Assembly (NCBI RefSeq): GCF_900167365.1
Contig: NZ_FUXL01000013.1
Location: 60,909-124,908, forward strand
From: Consotaella salsifontis
Lineage (GTDB): Bacteria; Pseudomonadota; Alphaproteobacteria; Rhizobiales; Rhizobiaceae
DNA: 64,000 nucleotides
Direction: 5' to 3'
The translations under genes and the position numbers were made by a program. Below the pieces are notes generated by a model. That model was not told the origin of the DNA and did not search any database. It worked only from the letters and a program-made list of their open reading frames with translations. Below are positions 42,369 through 50,187 of this stretch, in pieces (position 1 is the first letter of the stretch; the number at the start of each line of letters is the position of its first letter).

Positions 42369-44335
42369 CAGCGCAACGCCCCGCTGCGCGTCTTAGTCCG
42401 GTCCAAATTGGACCGGAACCGGCCATAGGAGCCCTTGTCGTACTCCTTGATCGCCGCCACGATCTTCTGCTCCACGCCTGCCTCGGCTCCACGTGCGTCG
42501 ATGACATACGAGGGCGAGTAAACCTGACCGCCGGCTGACTTCACGGCGCTATTCGGCAGAATAGTGCCGGATCGCGTCGGGGCGAAGATTTCCGGCCCCT
42601 TCTCGCCGACGAGATAGGCCCCGCCCGCAGAAACCGGGCCACCGGAAGCTCGGGCCCCGGAAAGAAGGCTCCCGATGCCGCCAAGCAGACCCCCTAGTCC
42701 TCCCCCAGATTTGGGGTCGAACAGATTGTTGAGCGCCATGTCGAGCAGCTTGTCGCCGATCTTGCCGAGGGCATCGGCAAAGGCGTCGGCCGCTGATTTG
42801 CCGTCTCGTAGATCCTTGATGAAGCCTCCCAGGGCGTCCTGCCCGAGGTCGCGCATCTCTGCCGCGCTCCGGCGAGCCTCAGATTGGCTTTCATCCAGCT
42901 TATTGGCTTCGGCAGTTGCCTGCGCATAGGCTGTGGCGAGCTGATTGATCTGGTCGCGGAGCTGCGGCGTCACCGTGACGCCGGCGCGCTTGGCTGCGGT
43001 CAGAAGTTCCTGTTCCGACCGCGCTTTTTCAAGGGTGAAGCCGTAATCATCGATAAGCGGATTGAGCGCCGACTGCGCCAGCGTCTCGGCCTTGATGGCC
43101 TCTGTTTCCTCCTGGATTTGCCGCGTCTCGCGCTGCCAATCGTCCTCGCGGGCCTTCTTGGTCTTGGTGGTTTTGGAGCTGTTGACCGGATGATCCAGGA
43201 TGGAGACCTGGCTCGGCGCAGATGTCACTCGGCTGGTTTTTGATGCCGTCGCGACACCGGTGCCAGCCGTGTCCGAAAATGCGTTGGCGACGCGGCTATC
43301 TGCCCCGTCTGCAGCCGGGTTGATGCCGAGCTTGCGCAGCTCATCCGGCGTCATCTCATTCACGCCGAGTATCTCGTTCATTTTCTTGAAGAAAGACGAG
43401 TTTCCGACGTCATTCAGCCATTTGTTTAACGACTCGAACCCCTCCGCTGCAGCATCAATGTAAGACGGCAGCTTCTGGATAACGTCTGCGACGGCGTTGA
43501 GATTAGCGACCGCGTTACTTGAGGCTCTCGTCGTGTCGTCGAGATGGCCGATCAGCAGCGTCATCGCCGTTCCGATGCGGTTCATAGACTGGGCGACCGT
43601 GCCCTCGGCCTTGCTCGCCTGCTCCTGCAACTGGCCCTGCCCCGCCAGGAATGCACGGAAGAACGCCTCGGATGAGACCTGCCCGCTCTTGACGAGTTTC
43701 GTCAGCTCCGAAACGGACCCGCCTGCCTCTTTGAGCCCGGCCGCCACCGTGCGCAGGATCGCCTGCCCGCCATCGAGGAGTGAGTTGTACTCTTCCGCCT
43801 GCACCGTGCCGTTGCCGAGCGCCTGGGTCAGCTGGAGGAGCGCGCCGGATGCTTCGCTGGCCGAGGTGCCCTGCACGCGCAGCGCGGTCGCCACACCCTC
43901 GGAGAACTGGATCAGCTCCGACTGCGAGGCGTGGAGATCCTTGGCCGAAAGGGACGCCCGAGAATAGAGCGTCACCAGAGCATCGAGCGGCGCGCCCTGG
44001 CGCATCGCGATCGACGCGAGGCTGTTGAACGTGCCAGCGAGCGCCTCGCCTTCGAGACCCGTCACCTTGAGCGCGTTTTGAAGATCGCGATAGGATGCCG
44101 CCGCCTTTGCAATGTCGCCGAGGGTTTGGACGCCGACATAGGCCGTGAGGCCGGCGACCAAACTACGCCCGATCCCCGAAAAGGAGGATTGCAGCGCCTT
44201 GCTCATCTTCTGAGCGCGCGTCTCAATGGCGCGGAAGCGCTGGTCGGAAATTCCTTGAGCCTTGCGCAGATCGCGATCATATTTGTTGATCTGAGCCGAG
44301 AGCTCAACCACCAGGCGCTCAATATCTGTCGCCAT
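42368..44335 (-). CDS. Tape measure protein
   Basis: 655 residues. N-terminal tape-measure domain (SAQINKYDRDLRKAQGISDQ; GEALAGTFNSLASIAMRQGAPLDALVTLYSRAS; GTSASEASGALLQLTQALGNGTVQAEEYNSLLDG), long helical middle and a Gly-rich hydrophobic region near 570 (SGGGLGGLLGGIGSLLSG) typical for the C-terminal part. The length sets tail length; 655 residues predicts a tail of roughly 100 nm if the usual 1.5 angstroms per residue holds. Confidence 0.93.
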   Translation of the reverse strand: MATDIERLVVELSAQINKYDRDLRKAQGISDQRFRAIETRAQKMSKALQSSFSGIGRSLVAGLTAYVGVQTLGDIAKAAASYRDLQNALKVTGLEGEALAGTFNSLASIAMRQGAPLDALVTLYSRASLSAKDLHASQSELIQFSEGVATALRVQGTSASEASGALLQLTQALGNGTVQAEEYNSLLDGGQAILRTVAAGLKEAGGSVSELTKLVKSGQVSSEAFFRAFLAGQGQLQEQASKAEGTVAQSMNRIGTAMTLLIGHLDDTTRASSNAVANLNAVADVIQKLPSYIDAAAEGFESLNKWLNDVGNSSFFKKMNEILGVNEMTPDELRKLGINPAADGADSRVANAFSDTAGTGVATASKTSRVTSAPSQVSILDHPVNSSKTTKTKKAREDDWQRETRQIQEETEAIKAETLAQSALNPLIDDYGFTLEKARSEQELLTAAKRAGVTVTPQLRDQINQLATAYAQATAEANKLDESQSEARRSAAEMRDLGQDALGGFIKDLRDGKSAADAFADALGKIGDKLLDMALNNLFDPKSGGGLGGLLGGIGSLLSGARASGGPVSAGGAYLVGEKGPEIFAPTRSGTILPNSAVKSAGGQVYSPSYVIDARGAEAGVEQKIVAAIKEYDKGSYGRFRSNLDRTKTRSGALR

Positions 44336-44478
44336 GCCTGTCTCTCTTAATCATCGCCGAACGGGAGAAGGTGAAATGGATTTCGGGCTGCTTTTTCTGA
44401 TCGGCGTTATGATCACAGCGGCCGACGCCGAAGCGGCGGCCTGCCCGCCATGAGCGCTTTCGCCTCAATTTCGCCCCA

Positions 44479-44507
44479 TTGACACAACCGCTGCGATACA
44501 ATTCTAT
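44479..44507 (+). promoter_or_regulatory. Promoter of the lipoprotein moron
   Basis: TTGACA at 44,479-44,484, 17-base spacer, TTCTAT at 44,502-44,507, all 23 bases before the plus-strand lipoprotein start. The surrounding sequence is AT-richer than the flanking genes. Confidence 0.55.
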
Positions 44508-44529
44508 CGCCCTCCGCATTGGAGGGATC

Positions 44530-44874
44530 ATGAAAAAGCAGATCATCGCGTTGGTCGCGCTCGCCGCGACGGTGTCGTCATGCGCCAAGCGTCCGGATGC
44601 CATTGTGCCGGTCGAGGTGCCCATGGCCGCCTATGGCAATCTGGAATGCAAGCAGCTGGCGCAGGAATACATGAAGGAACAGGGCGCGCTTACCTCCCTC
44701 AGCAAGCAACAGAACGACGCCGCCAGTGGTGACGCGTTCGGTGTCTTCCTTCTCGGGGTGCCTGTTTCCAGCGCCTTCGGCGGCGACAAGGAGGGTCAGG
44801 TCGCCATCGCGAAGGGCAAAGTCAACGCGATCGAATCCACGATGAAGGCCAAGAGCTGCTCGACTGCAGGATGA
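44530..44874 (+). CDS. Phage-encoded lipoprotein (moron)
   Basis: 114 residues from ATG 44530 with a GGAGGG site. Lipoprotein signal KKQIIALVALAATVSSC (Cys about 18). The mature part has a helical QLAQEYMKEQGALTSLSKQQ segment, a Gly/Val hydrophobic stretch and a final KSCSTAG. Opposite in direction to all tail genes, with its own promoter, between tape measure and chaperone genes. Likely expressed in the lysogen; it may alter the envelope or block superinfection. Confidence 0.8.
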   Translation: MKKQIIALVALAATVSSCAKRPDAIVPVEVPMAAYGNLECKQLAQEYMKEQGALTSLSKQQNDAASGDAFGVFLLGVPVSSAFGGDKEGQVAIAKGKVNAIESTMKAKSCSTAG

Positions 44875-44879
44875 CAGTT

Positions 44880-45095
44880 TTATCGGCCGCTCCCGAACCT
44901 CATGAGCGCGGCCTCGAACTCTTCTTCCGTGGGCGGCGCCGCCTCTTCCGTGCCGTGCGCCTTCAGCCAACCATTGACGGCGGCGCACCACTCAGCGAGC
45001 GATAGCGACAGCGGGTCATTTACGCCGATGGCGGCTGCGCTTCCGACGATCCCGGCGAGGTCGAGACGCTCATCGTCCCCGCCGGGTCGCCTTCC
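44880..45095 (-). CDS. Second tail chaperone segment, read by -1 frameshift (gpT-like)
   Basis: 71 codons, frame -1 to the gp10-like gene, ending TAA 44880. The peptide NDPLSLSLAEWCAAVNGWLKAHG then TEEEFEAALMRFG resembles the small TAC-type second chaperone that follows GTA gp10. There is no ATG or GTG in this frame before the conserved part, so a -1 shift at the GGGGGAA run (45,098-45,092) inside the gp10-like gene is the only simple way to translate it. The fusion would be 183 residues. Confidence 0.65.
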   Translation of the reverse strand, partial: GRRPGGDDERLDLAGIVGSAAAIGVNDPLSLSLAEWCAAVNGWLKAHGTEEAAPPTEEEFEAALMRFGSGR

Positions 45096-45430
45096 CCCGA
45101 TTGCTCGTTTCCCTTGTCGCCAGGAAGCCGCGTCATGGATGCGCCGAGGATGCTGAACGCAACGATGCGGCTTTCCTCGATAGGCCGCTCTTCGCAGTAG
45201 ACGCGGACCTTCTTCAGCGCCTCGACCGGCGTCACACCTCCGCCAATCAGGCCGAGGCGGATTGTTTCCACGACATCTTGTGTGCGGCATTCGCCGTCAC
45301 GAAGACGCTGGAGCAGACTCCAAACGCCAGCATCTCGCTTGTCTTCGAGCTCGCCCATTTCGGCGAGCCCGAGTCGAAACGGATATTCTCCGTCGCCCCA
45401 TGCGAGGACTACGGTTCCGTGCTTGTGCAT
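45020..45430 (-). CDS. GTA gp10-like tail assembly chaperone (gpG-like)
   Basis: 136 residues from ATG 45430, overlapping the tail tube stop (TAATG). LAWGDGEYPFRLGLAEMGELE and GVWSLLQRLRDGE match the gene-transfer-agent gp10 family, which acts as tail assembly chaperone. The C-terminal 35 residues are low-complexity and frame-specific. The -1 frame opposite this tail encodes the second chaperone domain, as in lambda G/GT. Confidence 0.85.
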   Translation of the reverse strand: MHKHGTVVLAWGDGEYPFRLGLAEMGELEDKRDAGVWSLLQRLRDGECRTQDVVETIRLGLIGGGVTPVEALKKVRVYCEERPIEESRIVAFSILGASMTRLPGDKGNEQSGEGDPAGTMSVSTSPGSSEAQPPSA

Positions 45431-45891
45431 TAGGCGGCATCCGTCCAAGTAAGGATGCCCGTGCTGTCAAGCGTAACATCCGCCGTCACCTTGTCGTTAC
45501 GGCTGCCCTTCACTTCAAAGCTAGTCAAGAAGAATAGGCCCTCAACATAGCCGCCGCCGTTTGCCGCCGTGACATCCAAGGTCACGCGACAGCGCTTCGG
45601 CGCCGCAGACTCCATCCAGTTGAACCAAGTCGCAAAGCTGGTCGTGTGCAGCATTCCCGAGCCAGAAATCGTGCCTGACATGCCGTCCACTTCCCGCTCT
45701 TTCCATCCAGCGGCATCGGGGTCATCGCAATCCGGGATGACGAAGTCGTTGCTATCGACTGAGAGGGCAAGCCCGCGCTCAGCATTGATCATGCAGTCCG
45801 ACGCGAACACCTCATCAGGCGATGCGCCATCGCCAATCTGCACGAGCAGCTTCTTGCCCGAGATCGATTTGACCGGGTTAGCCGTGGCCAT
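45430..45891 (-). CDS. Major tail tube protein
   Basis: 153 residues. ISGKKLLVQIGDGASPDEVF, GWKEREVDGMSGTISGSGMLHT and ADVTLDSTGILTWTDA match the siphovirus tail tube proteins of the TP901/GTA gp9 type. It lies between the head-tail connector genes and the chaperone pair, the standard place. Confidence 0.9.
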   Translation of the reverse strand: MATANPVKSISGKKLLVQIGDGASPDEVFASDCMINAERGLALSVDSNDFVIPDCDDPDAAGWKEREVDGMSGTISGSGMLHTTSFATWFNWMESAAPKRCRVTLDVTAANGGGYVEGLFFLTSFEVKGSRNDKVTADVTLDSTGILTWTDAA

Positions 45892-45921
45892 ATTGAATTC
45901 TCCAGATGTGATGATTTGGTG

Positions 45922-46311
45922 CTAGGCTTCCTCGACGGCGTATCGCATGGTTACAATGCCATGCTTTGTGATGCCATCTGGATCATCCAAATATCTTGCT
46001 GTATCAAGCTTAAATAAGACGACGCTGTATCCGTTTAGCGGAAGCTCTTGAGACAGTGCATCGACGATCTCTGCCCCGATTTGCTTTACCTCAGCCGTTG
46101 TCCGGCTTTGGCTTCTGCTCCAAATATGACAGTCTATAAAAACTTCCCATGCATCCGAGCATGTATTGCCATCATCAACGATCTGCTCGTCTCCGATCTC
46201 AACATATGGGAACACCGCGCCATCAGGGACGCCGTCAAAGATGCGGCCATCAGCCACATCGGCAGATGTCAAGGCGGCGAAGACGGCCGCCTGTACCTGC
46301 GGACCAATCAT
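45922..46311 (-). CDS. DUF3168 tail terminator/completion protein
   Basis: 129 residues. VQAAVFAALTSADVADGRIFDGVP and FPYVEIGDEQIVDDGNTCSDAWEV are the DUF3168 pattern, found in siphovirus tail terminator proteins. It overlaps the gp10-like gene (ATGA) and lies directly before the tail tube gene. Confidence 0.9.
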   Translation of the reverse strand: MIGPQVQAAVFAALTSADVADGRIFDGVPDGAVFPYVEIGDEQIVDDGNTCSDAWEVFIDCHIWSRSQSRTTAEVKQIGAEIVDALSQELPLNGYSVVLFKLDTARYLDDPDGITKHGIVTMRYAVEEA

Positions 46312-46817
46312 GAATTGGCAACCTTCTGAGCGGCGCGCTTAGTCGCAAGCGCTATACTTGCCTTAATTCGCTTCTTGTTTGCTCGATAGGCAGGAAAAAA
46401 ATACGGCTGCGGCTTGGTTCCAGGGTGCTGTTTACCGCCGCCGCGCACTTTTCTCCTAATCTTACCGACTACCGTGGCGGCGCCCTTCTCAACGAAGTGC
46501 GGCGCCGTGCCGAATTCAACGAGCGCGGCGTACCAAGCCTTCTCATCTCCCGCATGTACCGTGACGCTCAAATCAGGGTCACCAGATGCGCCAGATCGGC
46601 CCGTCACGCCTCGCACATTGGCGTTCGCCGCACGGTATTCGCCAAACGTATATCCGATCGACCTCTTAAGGTCGCCGCTATCGACGGGAGCCCACGATGC
46701 GGCAGTCTCAGCTATCTCATAGGCGCCCTGATCAAGCGCTTTGCGGATCTCCTTGCGCGCCTCATTAGGCATTCTCGCAAGCTTCTTTTTCAGGCTTGCA
46801 AGTCCGCGAACAGCCAT
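46308..46817 (-). CDS. HK97 gp10-family head-tail protein
   Basis: 169 residues. GLASLKKKLARMPNEARKEIRKAL, then ETAASWAPVDSGDLKRSIG and VEFGTAPHFVEKGAA with a C-terminal PQPYFFPAYRANKKRIK are the HK97 gp10 pattern. The protein connects head and tail. It is rich in lysine and arginine at the C-terminus. Overlaps both neighbours. Confidence 0.9.
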   Translation of the reverse strand: MAVRGLASLKKKLARMPNEARKEIRKALDQGAYEIAETAASWAPVDSGDLKRSIGYTFGEYRAANANVRGVTGRSGASGDPDLSVTVHAGDEKAWYAALVEFGTAPHFVEKGAATVVGKIRRKVRGGGKQHPGTKPQPYFFPAYRANKKRIKASIALATKRAAQKVANS

Positions 46818-47158
46818 TAGACGGCAACTCCTGACTGCGCCATGATCTCGACGACGGATGGGTCATCAGGCGGCAAGCGCACCTCGCGGATGTTGTATAT
46901 GGTCCCGCTGCGCACGTCGCGGGCCCGCCATTGCGGCGTAATGATCGCGGTCGCGCTTGATCTTCGCACCGTAATCACGGCGGTTTGCGTCCCGCTAAGG
47001 CGATCGGCCATGACCTGCTCGCCGCCGTTCCGATACTGCAGCCCTGCCCGGCACGATGTCCGCTCTTCCCAACCTATCACGGTGCCACCGTATTCGTCCC
47101 GGCTCATCACCGGTGCGTCGAAAGCGATGCGCTCCTTCAGGCTTCCTGCATTCGGCAT
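46817..47158 (-). CDS. Head closure / head-tail adaptor protein (SPP1 gp16-type)
   Basis: 113 residues. GSLKERIAFDAPVMSRDEYGG, WEERTSCRAGLQYRNG and TIYNIREVRLPPDDPSVVEIMAQSG are the head-tail adaptor pattern. Its stop overlaps the next start (TAATG) and its start overlaps a small gene by 22 bases. Confidence 0.9.
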   Translation of the reverse strand: MPNAGSLKERIAFDAPVMSRDEYGGTVIGWEERTSCRAGLQYRNGGEQVMADRLSGTQTAVITVRRSSATAIITPQWRARDVRSGTIYNIREVRLPPDDPSVVEIMAQSGVAV

Positions 47159-47325
47159 TGGCGCTCCGGCCTATTCACTTCTTCGGCGCGGCCAGCGGCG
47201 ATGGCTCGGCTTGCACATTCACGGCGCACAAAACGCACCGCGCCAGCCTTGAACGCAATCGTAACGCGGCCTCGGCGCTCAGAGGGTCGATAATCATAAT
47301 TTGAGGTGAAGCGCACCCATGGCAT
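47137..47325 (-). CDS. Small conserved phage head-region protein
   Basis: 62 residues. VRFTSNYDYRPSERRGRVTIAFKAG, then VRFVRRECASRAIAAGRAEEV. Short proteins with a beta hairpin and a C-terminal helix like this sit between adaptor and connector genes in many HK97-type phages. Their role is not known. Confidence 0.75.
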   Translation of the reverse strand: MPWVRFTSNYDYRPSERRGRVTIAFKAGAVRFVRRECASRAIAAGRAEEVNRPERQCRMQEA

Positions 47326-47326
47326 T

Positions 47327-47869
47327 TTAGCCTCGCCGGAAGTTGCAAAGGAGGCTGTCCATCGTCGTCCAACCGCCGTCTGCGGCGTTCTCGCGGTTTT
47401 CGAACGCGTTGGCGATGTAGAGAAGCATGGCGTGCTTCACGGCCGGCGGCACATCGTCATGGCCGACCACTGCCGTTACGGTGATGCGTGATCCGGGCTG
47501 GATGGGGGGCCACTGCTGGCCATATTTGAGAACAATGCGCGATTCTATGCCGTCAGATCGCAGCTCGTAGACGCTGGTTGGCAGCGTCACTGCGGTCCCG
47601 CCAATAGCATCGTATTCAATGGATGAGATCGACGATACTGGCGCCACCGGCAGATAAGAGAAATCGCCGAATTCGTCGCATTTGATCGTGACCGTCTGGC
47701 TTGCGAACATCGCGCCGCAATACCGCTCGACATGATCTCGAGCCGCAGCAATCAAGCGTTCAATCAGATCATTGTCGTCATCGTGGTCGACGTAAACTTG
47801 TCGCTTGACGTCGTCCAGAGTGACCGGCTCAGTGGCCGGCGGTGTCGTCACCGTTGCCGGATACCACAT
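47327..47869 (-). CDS. Head-tail connector protein (gp6-like)
   Basis: 180 residues from ATG 47869 (AAAGGA site); the frame continues upstream into the next gene without coding meaning. TEPVTLDDVKRQVYVDHDDDND then LIERLIAAARDHVERYCG match the phage gp6-like head-tail connector family. It is one base from the preceding small gene and overlaps the following one by 41 bases. Confidence 0.88.
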   Translation of the reverse strand: MWYPATVTTPPATEPVTLDDVKRQVYVDHDDDNDLIERLIAAARDHVERYCGAMFASQTVTIKCDEFGDFSYLPVAPVSSISSIEYDAIGGTAVTLPTSVYELRSDGIESRIVLKYGQQWPPIQPGSRITVTAVVGHDDVPPAVKHAMLLYIANAFENRENAADGGWTTMDSLLCNFRRG

Positions 47870-48065
47870 TGGATTTTCCTTTCCGGCCGCGGCGTTCGGC
47901 AACATGATCGACGACGGTGCGCTCCATTTCCTGGCCAGCGACCGGGATGGCAAATCCGGCTTCGATCATGCGAATGGCCTCCGCATCACCAAATCGATCC
48001 GTTTCATCGCCAGGCGACAACGCGAAGTCGACACCAGCAACACTCGAAATCATCTTGATTTTCAT
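47829..48065 (-). CDS. Small head-region protein
   Basis: 78 residues. MKIKMISSVAGVDFALSPGD then EAIRMIEAGFAIPVAGQE matches short beta-rich proteins encoded between capsid and connector genes of HK97-like phages. Not functionally assigned. The 3' end overlaps the connector gene by 41 bases. Confidence 0.8.
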   Translation of the reverse strand: MKIKMISSVAGVDFALSPGDETDRFGDAEAIRMIEAGFAIPVAGQEMERTVVDHVAERRGRKGKSNVVSGNGDDTAGH

Positions 48066-48146
48066 CGAAACTCCTTCGGTTCATGAGGTGGGCGGCAAAG
48101 ACCGCCCACCATGATGAGCCGACCGTCACCATCGGCGGTTCACAAC

Positions 48147-49442
48147 TTACGAAGCGGCCATAATCAGGTGCTTCACCGCAGCGGTGTCGCCGAGCTCGCC
48201 GTCGAACCTGATCAGGCCGGCAATACCGAGATCGGGCCAGAATCGCTCACGAAGCACGCCAATGACCGGCGACCCAACCTTGCGGACGAAATACTTCGAG
48301 AAGTCACCGAAGATGACGGGCTTCGCGCCAGCCGCAATGGCCGGGACGTCGTCGTTGATCTCGTATCGGTAACCAAGCAGCACGCCAGGTTCGCCCTTGG
48401 TGACGTCGCCCATCTGCCACAGATAGTTCCCATCGCCATCCTTGAGCTTGCGGATGGCCGCCAGCGTCAGGTCTGAGAACATCCATCGAGCCTTCGGAGA
48501 CCGGCGGTAAGCCGCATTGACCGAGTGCAGAAGGTCGATGAGCTCGTCGGAAGCAATCGCGGCAGCGGCCGTCGCGACTTTCCCGAGCGAAGAAGCGGTA
48601 ACGACACCGTTCGGATCGTCAACGCCGTCGCCGATGGTCAGCTCGCGATTTGCGATACGGCCAAGGCGCTCACCGAGCAGCGCGCCAAGCAGCGCCTCCA
48701 TGTTGAAGATGCTGTCGGCGGCAAGCTCCATCGAGAACTTGACGAACTCGGTGTCGTAGACATAGGCGCCGAGCTGCTTCTGGCCGAAAGTGGCGTCCTT
48801 GCCGCCATCATCCGTCAGCGCAGCGCCCTCGGTGTGCTTTTCAGCCGTAACGCCCGTGTCGTCGATGGTCGGAATGTTGATGATGTTGCCGGAGCTCGTC
48901 GGAATGACGGTCGCGATGTCTTCATTGTACATCGGCCCCCAGTCCTTCATCGTTTTGACGATGAAGTTCGCGAGCTCGACCGGAACCGTATAGCCGCCGG
49001 CCGAATTGGTGCCGGTCGTCTGCATGCGAGATTCCTTGAGCGACTGAACGCCAGCCCTCAGGATCGCACGCTCTTCGGCGTCGAGTTCTCCGAGATCGGC
49101 GCCGCCAGCGAGAAACTTGTAAAACACCTGACGATATTCGGGCTTGTCGCCGTCGTCCTGGCCGCGGTGCTCAACGTTATCACCCTGGTTCGGGCGACGC
49201 TTGCGGCGGTCTTCTGCCTCGCGCTCCTTCGTACGCTCCTCAAGCCGCTTCTCGATGTCGGCCATCTTCTGCTCGCGCTCGATCAAGCTCTCGACCTGAT
49301 CATATTCAGCCATGATGGCGTCGTGACGAGCATCGAGATCAGCGGAGCGCGCCTCGTCTGTGTTGTTTTTGATCTCGTCGAGCGCTTCGCGAGCCTGCGC
49401 GACCAGCCGGCCGCGCTTTTCCTGCATCTCGGTCAGGTTCAT
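48147..49442 (-). CDS. HK97-family major capsid protein with delta (scaffold) domain
   Basis: 431 residues from ATG 49442 (AAAGGA site). The N-terminal 125 residues are a coiled-coil delta domain (LTEMQEKRGRLVAQAREALDEI; VESLIEREQKMADIEKRLEER) expected to be removed by the prohead protease. The capsid fold follows (TNSAGGYTVPVELANFIV; PTIDDTGVTAEKHTEGAALTDD; FVRKVGSPVIGVLRERFWPDLG). An intrinsic terminator lies in its leader. Confidence 0.95.
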   Translation of the reverse strand: MNLTEMQEKRGRLVAQAREALDEIKNNTDEARSADLDARHDAIMAEYDQVESLIEREQKMADIEKRLEERTKEREAEDRRKRRPNQGDNVEHRGQDDGDKPEYRQVFYKFLAGGADLGELDAEERAILRAGVQSLKESRMQTTGTNSAGGYTVPVELANFIVKTMKDWGPMYNEDIATVIPTSSGNIINIPTIDDTGVTAEKHTEGAALTDDGGKDATFGQKQLGAYVYDTEFVKFSMELAADSIFNMEALLGALLGERLGRIANRELTIGDGVDDPNGVVTASSLGKVATAAAAIASDELIDLLHSVNAAYRRSPKARWMFSDLTLAAIRKLKDGDGNYLWQMGDVTKGEPGVLLGYRYEINDDVPAIAAGAKPVIFGDFSKYFVRKVGSPVIGVLRERFWPDLGIAGLIRFDGELGDTAAVKHLIMAAS

Positions 49443-49463
49443 TGGATAGTCCTTTCGGGCATG

Positions 49464-49486
49464 AAAAAGCCCGCACACGGCGGGCT
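49464..49486 (-). terminator. Intrinsic terminator between prohead protease and capsid genes
   Basis: AGCCCGC-ACACG-GCGGGCT, seven pairs, followed on the minus strand by TTTTT. It stands 22 bases upstream of the capsid ATG, so it lies in the capsid leader and could partly stop the transcript coming from the protease. Confidence 0.7.
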
Positions 49487-49557
49487 ATGATGAGATCTGG
49501 CAGGACTAACCGTCCGGCCCTCCGGCTGGCGCCGGGTGACTTCGGCCTGATGGCCGG

Positions 49558-50187
49558 CTACGAGGCGTCCTGCCGGATGCGCCGAAACTTCTGTTCCTGA
49601 ATTGCGTGTTTCTCGGCGATGCGACGCTGCGCTGCGGCGGCGTTTTCGCGCTTGCGCCGCTCCACATCTCGCGCGGCCTCAGCCTCAGCACGCGCGCTCT
49701 CGAGCGATCGCATTGCGAGGCTGGTGTCTGGATACGCCGGGATCGGAGTTGCGGTGACTTCGAACAACTCCACCTCAAGAATGGTCCTATGCGGCAAATC
49801 GCCGGTATCGTCCCATTCCTGCTTTGTGACGCGAAAACCAAAGCTCATGCCGCTAATGTCGCCACGCTCAACTAGCGTCCAGAGATCGTTGCCGTCCGTA
49901 GTGTCGGGCACATCAATCTCAACCTTCAAGCCGCGATCATCCTCGGCGAGCCGCAAAGTGCCGCTCCTGGTGCGCCCGACGACGCGGCCCGGATCGTGGT
50001 TGACGAGCGCGAGGATATCAGCCCTCAGCGCCCTGCTGAACGCCCCAGGAACGATCCGCTCGACCATGAAATCGCCGATTACGGTGTCGCTGTTGAACAC
50101 CGCTGCGTACCCGACGAGTGTGCGCTTATCGCTGTCGGCTCGCACCTCAACGCCAAGGGAGCCGCCGCGCTTTTCAATGCCGTTCAT
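49558..50187 (-). CDS. HK97-type prohead maturation protease
   Basis: 209 residues. The herpesvirus-protease fold is seen in VGYAAVFNSDTVIGDFMVERIVPGAF, the catalytic His in LALVNHDPGRVVG and the Ser in ISGMSFGF. The C-terminal tail is charged and helical (ESARAEAEAARDVERRKREN). It cleaves the delta domain of the capsid. The start overlaps the portal stop. Confidence 0.93.
   Translation of the reverse strand: MNGIEKRGGSLGVEVRADSDKRTLVGYAAVFNSDTVIGDFMVERIVPGAFSRALRADILALVNHDPGRVVGRTRSGTLRLAEDDRGLKVEIDVPDTTDGNDLWTLVERGDISGMSFGFRVTKQEWDDTGDLPHRTILEVELFEVTATPIPAYPDTSLAMRSLESARAEAEAARDVERRKRENAAAAQRRIAEKHAIQEQKFRRIRQDAS

Noticed and set aside
45020..48065. Head-tail region as a host gene transfer agent instead of a phage
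   Set aside because: Only the gp10-like chaperone resembles a GTA. Presence of att site, replication genes, lysis cassette and early operators shows a temperate phage.
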